The position numbers and the translations under genes are program-made. A stretch of DNA of 64,000 nt, taken from positions 156,332 through 220,331 of the forward strand of contig MOWL01000008.1 of the NCBI GenBank assembly GCA_002110485.1, read 5' to 3'. Below the pieces are notes generated by a model. It had not been told where the DNA came from. It did no database searches and saw nothing but the letters and a program-made list of their open reading frames with translations. Of this stretch, positions 13,472 through 25,724 are shown one piece after another (the first letter of the stretch is position 1; each line of letters begins with the position of its first letter). Source of the stretch: Emergomyces orientalis (taxonomy: Eukaryota > Ascomycota > Eurotiomycetes > Onygenales > Ajellomycetaceae).

Positions 13472-14627
13472 TTAGCACGTGGCATCGAGATTGGCGCGGG
13501 AGTTCATCAGGAGAGCCACGATGAGACCGTACAGACCTGTATTGATTTGCATATTGTTAAGATCACGAAGGAGAGTTATAAAATTAATCGTGGAGGCAAG
13601 GGATAAAAAGAAAGAGGAGGATTGACGAACCCAAAACTTCAGCGAAAATGAGAATCAAAATCATGGCAACGAAAAGTCTGTTTTGCTGAGCTGTTCCTCT
13701 GATACCAGCATCTCCGACGATTCCAATAGCAAAGCTATAATAAGCGGAAAAAAACAATTAGTCAGGACGATCCTTCCTGGATTTGGTTTGATGATGGTTT
13801 ATATCTATTTGTATTGAGAACATACCCAGCAGCCAAACCGGACAGACCAACGGACAATCCAGCACCCAGCTGAATGAATCCAGTATATAGCGGAAGATTT
13901 GGACGGAGATCATTGGCAATAAGCACTGATACGACTAATCCGTAAATACCAATGATACCAGCCATGACAATGGGGACGATATCTGTTTGTTTCCGAAGGA
14001 TATGTATCAGTCATTTTTAAGTCCTATATATGCATTCACGCCCCCGCAATGTCGGGTATACATCATGTTCCTGGGGTAGAACTCCCTAAACTGTTCGACA
14101 TTCGACATTGACAGTTCCTGCTTTCGTTTGGACAGGATGTATTATTTCTAAGGATTAGATCTTACTTTTGACGATCAGGTCAGGTCGCAGGACGGAGGTC
14201 GCGCAGACGCCGACGCCTGCTTTGGCGGTTCCATAGGCAGCACCGAAACATGTGAACACGATGGCGGACGTGCAGCCCAGAACACCGAAGAAGGGCTATT
14301 CGTGTGATTTCCATCTTGTATTAGCATCTTGCTGCAATATGAAGGTATATGGCGATGGTAGAGCCTAGAATCCCAACAAAAGCCAGTTGCTAGTTGCCCT
14401 CCGCGTCTTGCAAGGTACATTGGTGAAGAGAGGATGGTTTTCTACATACCGCGTAGACGGGACTAAAAGTAGAAAGTACACGGTCAGCATGATGGCCCAC
14501 AGCAAGTAGATTGACCTAATTTCTGGTGCATCCCAAGCCAAACTTTCTGGATGAATGGATCGCTGAAATGAACTAATCTTCCGGGGGGGAGATGTAGGAG
14601 GACAGCTTACCAGAGATCTGTAGGCAT
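13472..14627 (-). CDS. VMA3: V-type proton ATPase 16-kDa proteolipid subunit c
   Basis: Membrane-sector (Vo) c-ring subunit of the vacuolar proton pump; the ring carries protons across the vacuolar membrane. Coding exons, in order of translation, are 14611-14627, 14450-14462, 14166-14295, 13826-13982, 13631-13734 and 13472-13536, totalling 486 nt or 161 residues, exactly the family size. The protein starts MPTDLCPVYAPFFG and ends MNSRANLDATC. Four hydrophobic helices are visible. The proton-carrying Glu lies in the last helix, in FAEVLGLYGL. The first two coding exons are only 17 and 13 nt. Each junction has GT/AG signals and keeps frame. It could be the c' paralogue (Vma11), but length and N-terminus favour c. 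Confidence 0.93.
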
Positions 14628-15068
14628 CTTGCAGGTGGATGTGAGTTTGACGGAGCGAGTCTCCCGGGCGAATATCGATAGTAGAGAGTCCGGCTAGGTA
14701 TGGAGTCTCGCAGTAGAGATGGGGGAACGGTGGGAGGAGGAGGCTGGTGAGTTTCGAGCTGGAGAAATTTGTAGTTGTTTTCTTGCCGTTGGACTGGGTG
14801 AGGTTGGAGGTTGAGTTGAGAGATCGCACTTGGGCCAGGGCTGGCTGGGTGCTGCCAGGAGCGGCTTAGCGTCGTTAGTCACGTGAACAATGAACAAAAG
14901 TCACCTGATCATCAGACTCGTGGGCGGATTCTTCCGTGGGAAAGGGGCTAAGAGTACAGGCTATATCTGATATCTATTCAAAATCTATTGTTGTTACATG
15001 TACATGTGTGCATGTACAAGCCGAAGTTTCTATTAATATCGTACACGAAATGTCTTCCTAACCCCATT
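14628..15068. other. Intergenic spacer / V-ATPase c promoter
   Basis: A 441-bp gap between two genes on the minus strand. It should hold the promoter and 5' UTR of the V-ATPase c gene and the 3' end of the gene beyond it. No other feature is visible. Confidence 0.5.
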
Positions 15069-17168
15069 CTAGACGTCAGATTCAACCCTGATTCTCGACC
15101 CGGGAACATCGATTTTAGTACCCAGAACCAGTTGCCCAGGACGTCCTATACCATTGCCGTCTTCTGAAATTTCCTCCGCAAAAATAGAATAAACCAGGCC
15201 TTTCTCTGACAATGCTCCAAAAAGATTTGGTACAGCTAGGATCCCGCTGTCATGGGGGGGAACAAAATTTTGGTCAGTATTAGATGTCGGCTCTTCTACC
15301 ACCGCCGACCAACTCGCATCAGAAGAAGGAATGACCCCGAACGACACTTGCGTTGTTCGCTTCTGATCAACATCAATCGTGGAGGCTTCTTCCGCTGTCA
15401 ACGTAGCTTGTGGGTTATCCAAGGGGGCAATAAGGAAGTGGACTGTATCCCCTTGCTTCGCAATCTCAGACAGATCAGTCAAGAGCTGGCCATCCTTGAA
15501 CTGTATCGACCCTGGGACTTCGCCGAATAGGATTGGCACGAGCTCACGCTCATCACCAACTTCTATTTCTGAACCCGAATCCGTCTCCTTGAAGATTTCA
15601 TGGACCGGTCGAACCTGTCCGGAGCCCGAAGCGGCGTCGTCGGTCTGATAGCTGTATTCGGGGTCTAAGGATAGAAGTCCTTGCTTCTTACCCCACCCAC
15701 CTCCTCCGCTCACGACACGGTGAAGTCTGGCGCCATTGTTGATGGCAACGAGGGGGTCAATGGGCCCACTACGGCCGTTGGTATTGGCATTTGCACGAAC
15801 AGTCATGCCTGAACCTTCAGGGAGTCCGTCTTGCGATGCAACAGACTGAACCAAAGCCCACACAGCCACTCTCTGGTTTTGCAAATTATTCTCCTTAAGA
15901 TACGCTGGTAGTGCTTTCTCCAGCTCTGTCGAAGCGGGTATAGTCGCACCAGATCCATCGCCCTTGCAGAGCTGGCTGATGATATTTCCCATGCTCGTAA
16001 CTATCTTTCGCGGTTTCGTTACTGGATGAAGAGGCACACGTGCAGCGACAGTGTGAGGTTCCTTAGCACATTTGATCTGGCAACTAACGAGGTTGTATTC
16101 CTTGTCTAGGGTTAACGTAGTAGCGGTAGAGGTTGAGTCTAGGTGTGAGCTATAGCGCCAGCGCGAAGCAAGGATGGTACGGGGTTTGCCGTTGACGAAA
16201 AGGGTATTTGCCAATTTAACGCCGACTTCGGCGAATGTAGTTGTTGCTAGAGAGCCTGGTTTTGTAGCTGGTTGACAATACAGGTAGGATAGTGTAGGTT
16301 CCGTCTCAGGAGTAGACATATCTCGTTTCCGGATCGACTTGGCCACCTCAGCAGAGAGAGCATCTCTGTTGACGAGGAAAAGAGATACCCCTTCACACCC
16401 TTGTTGCCCAGCTAGCTTATTCCCCCATTCTTCCCCTTCGCGTAAACTTGAAGCTGTGCTAGGAACGGGTAGTTTATCCACAACCGCCGCCACGGAAAAG
16501 AACACGCTATCCTCCGGGCCAGAAATATTGCGTCGCGCATTCTGGAACATGTGTGTCATTGACTCGCAGAGAAAGGAGTGGGGTTTCACTATCCAAGAAG
16601 CGAACGAGGGAGTCACAAGCAATATGGGGACTGTGTGGGAGATATCTTCAATACCTGCGAGCGTTGGTAGTTGCGATATGATATCGGAGGGCAGCTAGAT
16701 TATTCGCACCGGGTGAAAAATGTTAACTAATGTAAGAGATAACTATATAAGAAGAAAAAAGCGCAAAAAAACATAGCTTAATTGTATGAACAAAAAGAAC
16801 AAAAAGACAAAGAAAAGAAAAGAAAAACACAAGTCACTTACAACCTGCCCTGGCTTCTGTATAAACCAAGTAGCGCATTTAGAACTCGTCTTCATCCTCG
16901 TCTTCTTCGTCCGTGCATCAGAACTCAAATTCCTTCTCCATTGAAGCGCATACCCATACCCTTGATCATAGCCATTCGCCCTTGATCTCGACCTCGACCC
17001 CGTCCCCGTCCCCACCCCCAGCCTCCTACTGCTGCTGCTGCTACTACAGCAATGTATCCCCAATCCTGACCGCGAAGTTGCTGCTACAGCGCCTCCATAA
17101 CCCAAGTTTCTGCTAGCCAGGTGACGAGTCACAGATTGACCAGTGAGGCATTGTTGGAGCGCTGACAT
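15069..17168 (-). CDS. Large conserved-looking protein of unknown function, probably mitochondrial
   Basis: Exons are 16842-17168 and 15069-16694, giving 650 residues. The donor GTAAGT and acceptor ATCTAG keep frame, and the join reads PGQV then LPSDIISQLP. I do not firmly recognise the protein. The N-terminal 90 residues are rich in Ser, Arg and Gly, with RHLASRNLGY and WRRNLSSDA, suggesting a mitochondrial presequence. Next comes a region with hydrophobic strands (HTVPILLVTPSFASW, SVFFSVAAVVDKLP, VSLFLVN). A glycine-rich motif, RVVSGGGGWGKKQGLLSLDP, lies at about residue 460. The C-terminal third looks soluble (VPNLFGALSEKGLVYSIFAE). The pattern faintly recalls FIST-domain proteins annotated in other fungi, but I cannot confirm this. 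The long open frame and clean intron make it a real gene. Confidence 0.75.
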
Positions 17169-19919
17169 GTAAGGACGGGCATGGAGGGGATGTTTTCAGG
17201 CGGGCTCTGAGGGCGTTCTTCTTCCTTTTGGTTGGAAGGGAGTATCTACATGGGACGAAAAATGGTCGACTGAATTTAGGTTGGTTGCTTGTTTCTAGCT
17301 GGTTCATGATCTGCTTTGTTCGTTTTAACTTAGCGTTGGTGATCCCGCCAAGCGCCTTTTAGCTGGTTATTATTAATAGGCCGATGGGCCCCAACCCCTG
17401 AAAGCCGCCCTTAAATTTTTGAAGCACCAACGTTTGTTCGCAACTCTGCGGGATTGGATTGAGTACATCTGGGAGACATACACCCTTCCTGAATGAGGTG
17501 AAATGCCTTTAATTTAATTTCCCGAAACTACAGCCCTTTTTCCGAATATCTTGAACTTGAGATTCCCACCCAGGCCTTAAAGGCGTTGGTTGGCCCGCTT
17601 AATATCCTCCGCGATCACTTCAAAATTGACATACAACCTTAAAAGCACCAAGTATACATCACTTCACGCATAAACCGCGGAATGCATGTACGGTATACCG
17701 TGATTAGTTATTCCAAATTCCAACCGCAAATCTTGTCCTACAAGTTACACAGGGAGGAAATGGATGAGGGACACAAAAAGAAAGGAAAATGTTTAGCCGG
17801 GAATGAATAAGAAAAAATTTTTTTTTGCCATATGCAGTAAAGTAGAAGCTGATCGGGCCAGTAACATAACTCCGCAAGGAAAGGTTGGACAGCACCATCT
17901 GATCCGGTCTCCGTACATGGGATCGCGTTGCTAGAGACCAACCGGTTGATCGCCTGATGAAATTTTGGTGCCTGGAACCCGGGCATGTCTAGAGATTCGA
18001 CAGCAACAGGAAAGGAAATGAAAAACGAAAAGAAACAAAAAGAAAAGAAAAGAACATTAAATCCTGAGAGAGGCCATACGGCCGGTGCTGTTTGGCGCAA
18101 ATGAGAGTATGCTCTGTTTTTACTCCTCATACCCATTATAGATGTTCCGTTTTCTTCACCTCAAATGTGACTGGAAAGAATCGGTGGGGAAGCGTATGTA
18201 TGTATATAGAAGAGGAAGAAAGCAGTGAATTTTGTTTTCATTATTCATGGAGCCATAGGGCACTCCGCCTTAACCGCTTTCAAGATCGGTGCCCTAATTT
18301 GGAGTTAAGCGCCGCCCGAGTTGTCCTTAAGGCTACTTCTCTCCCGATATTCGATGAGATATCATTATATCCCCCGCTGATTGCCCGGTCTTGTTTCTCT
18401 CCAGCTCGCTTTTTTCACGAGAGGCGGGCGGAATTTTGAGGATAGGTAGTGTGGCCCCGAAAGATTTAGTGATGATGGAGATTCGAGGTTTGGTCAAAAA
18501 CCGATTCTGGGCTACGGCCATGACTGTGCTTCTGACTACCCGTAGCGCTATTATTATTCTGCAGCGTGGATTATTGTGTTTTTCTGTTAGTTACCATTAC
18601 TTATCTGACCAAAGATTGGCCAGGGCGATGGATATTGGGCGCAAGACAGCGGAGTCCACTCCCTCGCCATGCCAGCCACGAATGCGATTGGGAGATAAGG
18701 GCGCTATCAGTCTGTTTCTAGAACCGTCTTCCTCATCCACTTCCCGGCATCCAGCCAAATATAGGGGACAATAATAATGTATGGGAGAATAACAGGGCGA
18801 AGTAGGGGAGAATTTTCAAAAGCCTTGGCGGTGGGGATGCCGAGAGATGACGTAGTTGGTAGGGCAGTAAGAACTGAGGGCAGCGCTGGAGCTGGCGATT
18901 TGCCAAGGGTGCAGCCACACCGGATTCAACAACGTTGTGGCGGCACTATGACGTTGGCTTAAGCTAAAAAAAATAAAAATAAAAAACACATCATATCAGC
19001 TTTGAGTTGACAAGCGGAAGATCTGGGATATTTATTTCTCTTGGTTGGTTTTTGGAGGTGGGGATTAAGGGGGATTTTATACTTTTGTTGTAAATTAATG
19101 GTGCTTTGCCGCAATTCAAAGGTCAATAAAAATCCACCTCCCATTGAGTTTCGATCCAATTTATATTTGATTTATTTACAGCCATAGTTTTGCGGAAGGA
19201 GACCTTCGCGATCCAGCCCAGTCGCCACAGCCCGCGTTGAATTCGCAAATACACACAGCAGTTCACAATAATAATGACCGCAGCCAGTGGGCGGTCACGG
19301 AGATTTTAAACATGAGATGGAACTTTTTAAGTCCGTAAGTACTAGTTATGTAACTATGTACAGAATGAATAATAATCTATCATTCAGCAAATCACAGCGA
19401 CCCGGCGATTCCATCTCCCTCAGCACCTACAATAAATTGCTCTGCATACTAGTTATAATAAAACCTCCTTTAGCTAAGTAAAAACTAGCCCCCTGGATGA
19501 CGACGATGTTTTGTCACAATTCCCATAAAAAATTCCAAAAAACAAATCTCAGTTTCTGGACCCGGATTATTCCCAGCTTCTTTTCCCTCTTTTATTATTA
19601 CTTAAATATCCCCCCATTAACTACTTATTCCAACCTTTCTCCCGTTTTCTTTATTTTTCCTCCTCCTCCTCCTCCTCTTCTTCTTTCTTAACCTTATTAT
19701 TTCTCCTCTGATACAAACACACCAACATCATTCCTCCTTCCATTGACTACATCTACTATCTGCTGCTTGCCTCCTCCATACAGCCAAACAATACCAATAA
19801 AATAAACAAAATAAACAAAATAAATAAATAAATTACCCGCTCTATACAAACAAACACCAAACACACACATCTCGATCTCTCTTCTCTACTCTCTCTACCA
19901 AGTACCAACAAACATCATC
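17169..19919. other. Intergenic, 2.75 kb
   Basis: No supportable gene. It contains A/T-rich tracts (about 17810-17830 and 18000-18060), a short palindrome (ACGGTATACCGT) near 17690-17701 and, before Pmp3, a CT-rich patch at about 19655-19700 followed by an (AATAAACAAAATAAA)-like tract, which fits a Pmp3 promoter and leader. Confidence 0.5.
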
Positions 19920-20290
19920 ATGGCTTTCACCGCATCGTGAGTCTTCCCCGACGCTTCCGGGCTGGCTATCCCCCCCAACCCAAAACACTTGAAACAACAC
20001 CCACCACACCCTATTTAAAAGAAACAAGTGAATAAAAAACTAACAACACCCCTTCCATTCATTCCAGAGATATCTGCAAAATCATCTTCGCCATCCTCCT
20101 GCCACCAGTCGGCGTCTTCCTAGAACGCGGATGCGGTGCCGACCTGCTCATCAACATCTGTTTGACCATCCTCGGTTACATCCCTGGTATCATCCATGCT
20201 CTGTACGCCACTACAACTCCATCCATCATTATGGGAACCCACCAGCTAACCGTATATTCGTTGCGCAGATATATCATTCTCAAATACTAG
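19920..20290 (+). CDS. PMP3: Plasma membrane proteolipid 3 (Pmp3/UPF0057 family)
   Basis: Exons are 19920-19936, 20068-20202 and 20269-20290, totalling 174 nt or 57 residues, the standard length. The protein begins MAFTASDICKIIFAILLPPV and ends GIIHALYIILKY. Two hydrophobic helices span the membrane, joined by the family signature FLERGC. Pmp3 proteins influence plasma-membrane potential and cation tolerance and are often induced by salt and cold. The first exon holds five codons and two bases, so simple ORF finders miss the gene. The ATG follows a long CT/AC-rich leader typical of highly expressed fungal genes. Confidence 0.95.
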
Positions 20291-23240
20291 CCATGTGATG
20301 AGCTACGACGGCCGGTTTCTTTTTTCACCCTTGCATTCCATTGCATCGTCCGCTCCGTTTTGTTTCGTTTCGTCTCGCCATGTTTTAAATCAATCGATCC
20401 CGATATCGTAATTTTTTTTTTTTAGTTTTTTTTTCTGTTTTCCCTCACCCACCAGTGCAAACTACAACAACGACCACACAATGAACTTTGCTCGCCTTTC
20501 CGTCAATAATTGTCGCCACTGAAATCCCACTGTTTAACTTCTTGGCTTTTTAACCATTTGAATAACGCAGGGCGAACAAAAGAACACCGGTGTTACTTTT
20601 TTTGGCGGGTCAGGATGTAAGATTATAAGAAAAAAGAAAAAAAATTGCAAGCTAAAAAGAAGGAAACCAGTGCCGTGATGCCAAAGATTTGAGTTGACTG
20701 GTTCCGGGCCCGATCCCATGTTCTATTGCCATTTATATTCCATTCTCCGTCCAGGCAGTAGGATGGGAAGGGAAGGGAAGGGAATGGAAGGGAGCTTGAT
20801 GGAATACACGCCCCTCTCTCCCGTTGTTATATTGTTCATGTCATGGCCCCCTTCGAATTACATGTGCTTTTTTGTTATTTTGTTCTTTTAATTCTGGGTT
20901 AAGTCGCTTTTGTTTTATATTTGTGTTCGTGGTTCTCGTTTTTAACGGCCGACTTGTTTGTTCTATTATATTTCAATGATACCAGTTCCTCCCCCCCTCT
21001 ACATGATTTCTCTGAGGGTTACTTACACACCCTTCGATCTCACTCTCCAACTTTTTTATATTACTTTCCCTTCCCGGCTTGGTTAAAACGGGCAACTCTC
21101 ATCCTTTTTTCCGCTGTACATGTTGCACTTCTCATTCATTCTCTCACAGTCTTCCCGACGGCGTAAGCATAATATCTCCCTCTCCTTTCCGCCTTTTCCT
21201 TTCTTTCCTTCTTCTCTTGTCTGGCTCGGTTTGGGCTTCGTCTGGCCTGATTACTTCAAATGCAGCACAATGAAATATTAATGTATAGTAGTTGCGCATG
21301 CAGAAAGTTAATTATTTTTTTTTATCCCTCTGTATTCAATCCTCGCGAGGTGATAATTTTTTCTTTCTTTTTTAGTGTGTTCGCTTCCACTGGTCGTCGC
21401 GACGAGTTATCGTGGTAGATGTCCTTGGGAGCCGACAAAAGCTTTTTGATGTTCCATCCTTTCTCGCACCCGTGGCCCTTGATTGAGAGGTCTTTCTCGA
21501 AATGTAAAATCGATGATGTCGTTATGATTTAGTTTCCAACTCGTATTACTAGCGTGGCCACTAACTGAGAGCAAGCTCGCCAGGGATGCAGAAAAAGGCA
21601 GCCAGCGAGTTTAATATTTCGGCTCATGCACGGAAGATCCAGCTTCACTTAACTGAGGGCTTTTTGATGGCGTGCAGAATGCAGATTTGGGGGCATCCCC
21701 TTTCTTTTCCCGATTGTTACTTCCAGGTTCGTGGTTGTTAACTAGTAGTAGAAGGTACTGCCTCAGGCTGCGAAAGTGATGTCATCAGGGCCACGTGACT
21801 TCCCTGTAGCCGCTGAACCTCCAACCTCAGCCCCCTGAAACCTGAATTGAACCCTGGCCTTGCGAGAATCTTCAACGACGGCGCTTAAAAACCTCAGCCC
21901 AATCTCATCCAACAACTTCGCATTGCGCTGCAGTATTTGCGGCGTTTCAGCGTTTCAGCACGGCGCCTAACCACAATTCCTCCAACTATGTCTCTGTTCT
22001 CTGCAAATGAGGACCGCCATTGACCCTGCTCGAGACGGCGAGGGGCATTGGGGATATCCCCCCTCACCCGCAAGATGTAATAGTTACCCGCATCACTGGG
22101 CTGCTAACGAGAGGATTCCATAGGATGGAGATAGTGGTTTACTGGTGGCCCGGTTGGCCCCTGCTAGCTACTAGACCGCTGAAGGCGCCCGTTTTTATTT
22201 ATTTATTTTTGCGCCCACTCTCGTCGAGTCAGAAGCTAGCGGCCAGGGGATGGATGATTTTCTTCTGTTTCATTTACTGATTACTGATGGGTCTTGTGGG
22301 TGAGGGGGGAGATGAAGTTCGTCAGCGGTTTCTGGGCGTGTGGCTATGGAAATGAGGATAGCTTGAGAGTATACCTGCCGCTGGTTGCTGGTTGGTTGGT
22401 TCGTCTGGTTTTATATGTTTTTTGTTTTTTGTTTTTTTTTTTTTTTTTTTTTTTTTGATACGTTCGGGCAACAATGCCGTCACTGTCACTGTCAAATATC
22501 CACTCCCTTCCGAAGAATACCAGTGGTTGTTTGATGGATTCTACAAGATCGCGCTCGCGCTCGCGCGCTTCAGATCTGGAGGGGGTGGGGTTTTGTGATA
22601 ATTGTGTATTATTATTTGCTTTTTTTATTTTATTTCATTGCGCAAATCGTTCATCCTTCTTCTATTTTGTTTTGGTAGTCCCGCTTTTCTTTCTTTCTTG
22701 TTTGTCCTGTTTCTTCTCCTTCGTTTGGTTTCCATTTCTGGTTAATTCTCTTCCATATATTTTTATTTTTTTTATTGTTTTTTGGTGCTACTTTCAGTCA
22801 GCGGGGTGTTTTTACCTTGTATGCCCATATACTCCATTACTCCTACTATCATTTTCTTTTTGGTTTTTATCACCTTTCGCGATTATCCATCGACATTTCT
22901 CCGTGTGGATAAGCCAGTTCTTGTGCCTGTGTGACTGGTTGTACCACGATGATGAGCCGATCTTGGTGAAATCCAAAGGGATCGTTGCCCGACAGCTTGG
23001 GCTGGTTTGAATCGGTATGTCTTGTGGGAAATACAGTGTGCTCTCGGATATCACTTTTGGCAACTCAACGGCTCCCAATCTTTATTTCTCTATACCGTTG
23101 TTGCTCGAACCTTTATTCATCCCTGCATCGAACATACCCTCCTTGCATCTGTTGTGTGCTCAGTTATATAGAGCACACAAGCACCGTTCAACGCTGGAAT
23201 ACCGTAGCTCACTCTTTTTCTCACCCAGAGCTGTCACAGC
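20291..23240. other. Intergenic between PMP3 and the CFEM gene
   Basis: About 2.95 kb. It holds the Pmp3 3' UTR, a GGGAA pentamer tract at about 20766-20790, a T25 tract at 22432-22456 and T-rich sequence through 22620-22870. An open frame of 178 codons starts at 22474 but has low-complexity, hydrophobic, T-driven composition and no motif, so I do not call it a gene. The last few hundred bases are probably the CFEM gene's leader. Confidence 0.5.
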
Positions 23241-25724
23241 ATGTCGCGCCGTTTTCAGACCCGGTTAGCAATCGTTTTACAGCTTACAGTTGCAGTACCA
23301 TATCCGTTCTGTCAGGCAGACGAGATCTTACCCCGTGCCACAAATATACTGGTGGGTAATGCTGTACCGGCCTGCGCGCAGGACTGCTTGCTCTCATCTA
23401 TAAAGTCGGATTTCCCCGCTGTTGTCTGCCCGAATCCACGCGACCTATCCTGCCTCTGTACAAGAAGATCTACCACGGGGTTTACGCTTGGTGAAGCTGC
23501 TCTGCGTTGTGTATACTCTTCTTGCTTGGACCCTGGAATCCGGGAGTTTCAGGCATATGCCATCTGCTCTGGCATCCGGAATGCCCTTCCAAATACCCAT
23601 TCCGCAATCACCATCACACCTACAACCATGACGACGACAGACAGAGACCCAACTCCTTCGAAAACATTCTCCGAGACGACTTTCCTTCCAACTTCTAGTC
23701 CTAGTGTTACTTCTTCATCCGTTTTGGCAATACCAACCAGTTCAAGTGCTAGTAAAACACCTTCGTCCACTGCCCTATTATCCAGTACTTCGACCTCTAC
23801 CCAACCAACTAGACTTCCATCCGAATCTCCCGAACCTCCTGCAGCCGCTGATGCACCTCGCATGACCAGCGCCCAGATAATAGGAGCTTCCATCGGCGGC
23901 GCAGCTGCAGGTGCATTAGTCTTAGCCTTGATCATATTACTCTTTTTAAACCGTCGTCGAAAGAAGATGACAAATCATGAGAGCGAATTCGAAATCGGCG
24001 GGCATATGTCCGACCCCGCTCCACAGGATTTCTTAGCGGGTTATCGGGGTGCCCGGGCTCTTGGGTCCCCCATTGGCATATACAACGAACCAGTCGTCCG
24101 ACGGCTTACTCTCCCAACTAATAATACTCGGCAATCAGCCGCTACTGCTCCCGGTGCTGGTACTGGTGTTGGTAGCTTTACTTATCCGTATCCCACTTAC
24201 AGACATAGCGGTAGTGATGATGCGAGTTTATCGACCCCCAATGCGCCGAATTCTAAATCACCTCGTAGAGTCTCGCAATTGTTACCGGAGAAACCTAATT
24301 ACGAAGTACATTCATCACAACATCCGATTACCGAACGCTTAGGACGCCGACCAGACAGTTCAACCACGGTATTTGAGGAGGAAGACGATGAGGATAGGAG
24401 AGCACTCATTGCTGCGAACAACCACTGGCCACCCACACATCCAAGTGGTGGATATAACAGTAGTTCTGCAAACAAGAATTATTCACAACGGCAACAGTAC
24501 GGCCATCAATATACGGCGGTTTACCAGAATAATGGGAGACAACCAGAACAACAGCAACGATGGCAGCGGCGGCAACCTCCAACATTAAGACTAGTAACCC
24601 CTGCCAGCAACAATGCTTACCAGGCTCGAACAAATATGACCACCTCTCCTCCGAAGGTTACGTACCAACGCACGAATTTTGGAACATCCATGCGACCCAG
24701 CGGGCCAACACCAAGTGGACATTCGAATTTCTACCCACCGGCCGGAGCCGGAGCTGGAGCTGGGAAGTATGGCGGCCCAGTCGACCCCCAATTGAGCCAA
24801 AAGAGGCGAAGAGCGAACGATCGGATCTCCGCCGGGTCGGTTACAAGTTTTGAGTCCGTTGAGTCGAACGGTGGGACGAGAAATGGTAATGTAGCTGCCG
24901 TTCCCAAGCGCGCCCCCGCCACCGTCCGCCTCAGCCCTGTCAGAGAAAAATCGGCCTCCCCAGATCCGAATGCCTACCCGAAGCCGCGGTCTGAGCCGCT
25001 AAGGCACCCGCGAATGGCCGGGCGATTTGCGCCTTTAAATAGAAATTTTCATGGGCAAGGGCAAGGGCAGGGGCAAAGTGAGAAAACCAGCGGGGCGAAT
25101 GCCAGTAGCTCACGCTCACATCTGTATCAATATCCACATCCACATCCTAATCCCGCCAGCGCTACCAATAATGTTCCCAAATTCCCGAAATTCCATCAAC
25201 CGCTCCGACCACCTATACCTCCTCCTAAACAGGAACCACTACCACCAAACCAGCGGCAGCTGCATCAATATTCGCCACACACCACCAGTGAACCTCGAAA
25301 TAGCGGAACCAGCAGCAATAGCAATAGTAATAGCAATAGCAACAGCAATAGCAACAACAGCCTCCTCAGCAAGCGCCGCGGAGAAGCCGTGGCAGATAAG
25401 ATGGAGAGCGAGCTGAATGTGGACAAAGCAAGCGGGAGGCGGCCCAGCCCATTGAATTCGGGGAATAAATCGGACAGTACTGGGGCGGCGGTACAGGCCG
25501 GTTTGAGGACACCATCGCCGTCGTTGGCGTTCCAGGCACGGCAGAAGAGACAGGCCCAGCAACACCAACACCAACGACTGCAACAGCAGCAACGGCGGCG
25601 GGATATAGAGCATACTGACGATGATAGCGACGGTTATGTGGAACAGTTTGACCTGTCGGGGTCTCAGGGGAGAAAATTGACACCTACGAGACGCGGGCCG
25701 GATTTATACCTCAATGTCGAGTGA
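23241..25724 (+). CDS. CFEM-domain single-pass membrane protein with long disordered tail
   Basis: An 827-residue intronless frame. It begins with a hydrophobic signal peptide (to about residue 25). A CFEM domain follows with eight cysteines at 45, 49, 63, 71, 73, 90, 95 and 109. Asp68, three residues before C71, sits where haem-binding CFEM proteins such as Csa2 place their axial Asp. Residues 115-205 are Ser/Thr/Pro-rich, a likely O-glycosylated stalk. A transmembrane helix (about 212-237) ends in RRRKK, giving a cytoplasmic C-terminal side. The remaining 590 residues are disordered and rich in Asn, Ser, Gln and Pro, with Ser-Asn and Gln-His tracts near the end. Family members act in haem/iron uptake, surface sensing or wall structure. 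A surface sensor or receptor is the best guess, since there is no GPI signal. It could begin at a later ATG, but the signal peptide favours this one. Confidence 0.85.
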   Translation: MSRRFQTRLAIVLQLTVAVPYPFCQADEILPRATNILVGNAVPACAQDCLLSSIKSDFPAVVCPNPRDLSCLCTRRSTTGFTLGEAALRCVYSSCLDPGIREFQAYAICSGIRNALPNTHSAITITPTTMTTTDRDPTPSKTFSETTFLPTSSPSVTSSSVLAIPTSSSASKTPSSTALLSSTSTSTQPTRLPSESPEPPAAADAPRMTSAQIIGASIGGAAAGALVLALIILLFLNRRRKKMTNHESEFEIGGHMSDPAPQDFLAGYRGARALGSPIGIYNEPVVRRLTLPTNNTRQSAATAPGAGTGVGSFTYPYPTYRHSGSDDASLSTPNAPNSKSPRRVSQLLPEKPNYEVHSSQHPITERLGRRPDSSTTVFEEEDDEDRRALIAANNHWPPTHPSGGYNSSSANKNYSQRQQYGHQYTAVYQNNGRQPEQQQRWQRRQPPTLRLVTPASNNAYQARTNMTTSPPKVTYQRTNFGTSMRPSGPTPSGHSNFYPPAGAGAGAGKYGGPVDPQLSQKRRRANDRISAGSVTSFESVESNGGTRNGNVAAVPKRAPATVRLSPVREKSASPDPNAYPKPRSEPLRHPRMAGRFAPLNRNFHGQGQGQGQSEKTSGANASSSRSHLYQYPHPHPNPASATNNVPKFPKFHQPLRPPIPPPKQEPLPPNQRQLHQYSPHTTSEPRNSGTSSNSNSNSNSNSNSNNSLLSKRRGEAVADKMESELNVDKASGRRPSPLNSGNKSDSTGAAVQAGLRTPSPSLAFQARQKRQAQQHQHQRLQQQQRRRDIEHTDDDSDGYVEQFDLSGSQGRKLTPTRRGPDLYLNVE

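Noticed and set aside
22474..23010. 178-codon + strand frame upstream of the CFEM gene
   Set aside because: T-rich low-complexity sequence gives Phe/Leu/Ser-rich protein; more likely leader or promoter DNA.
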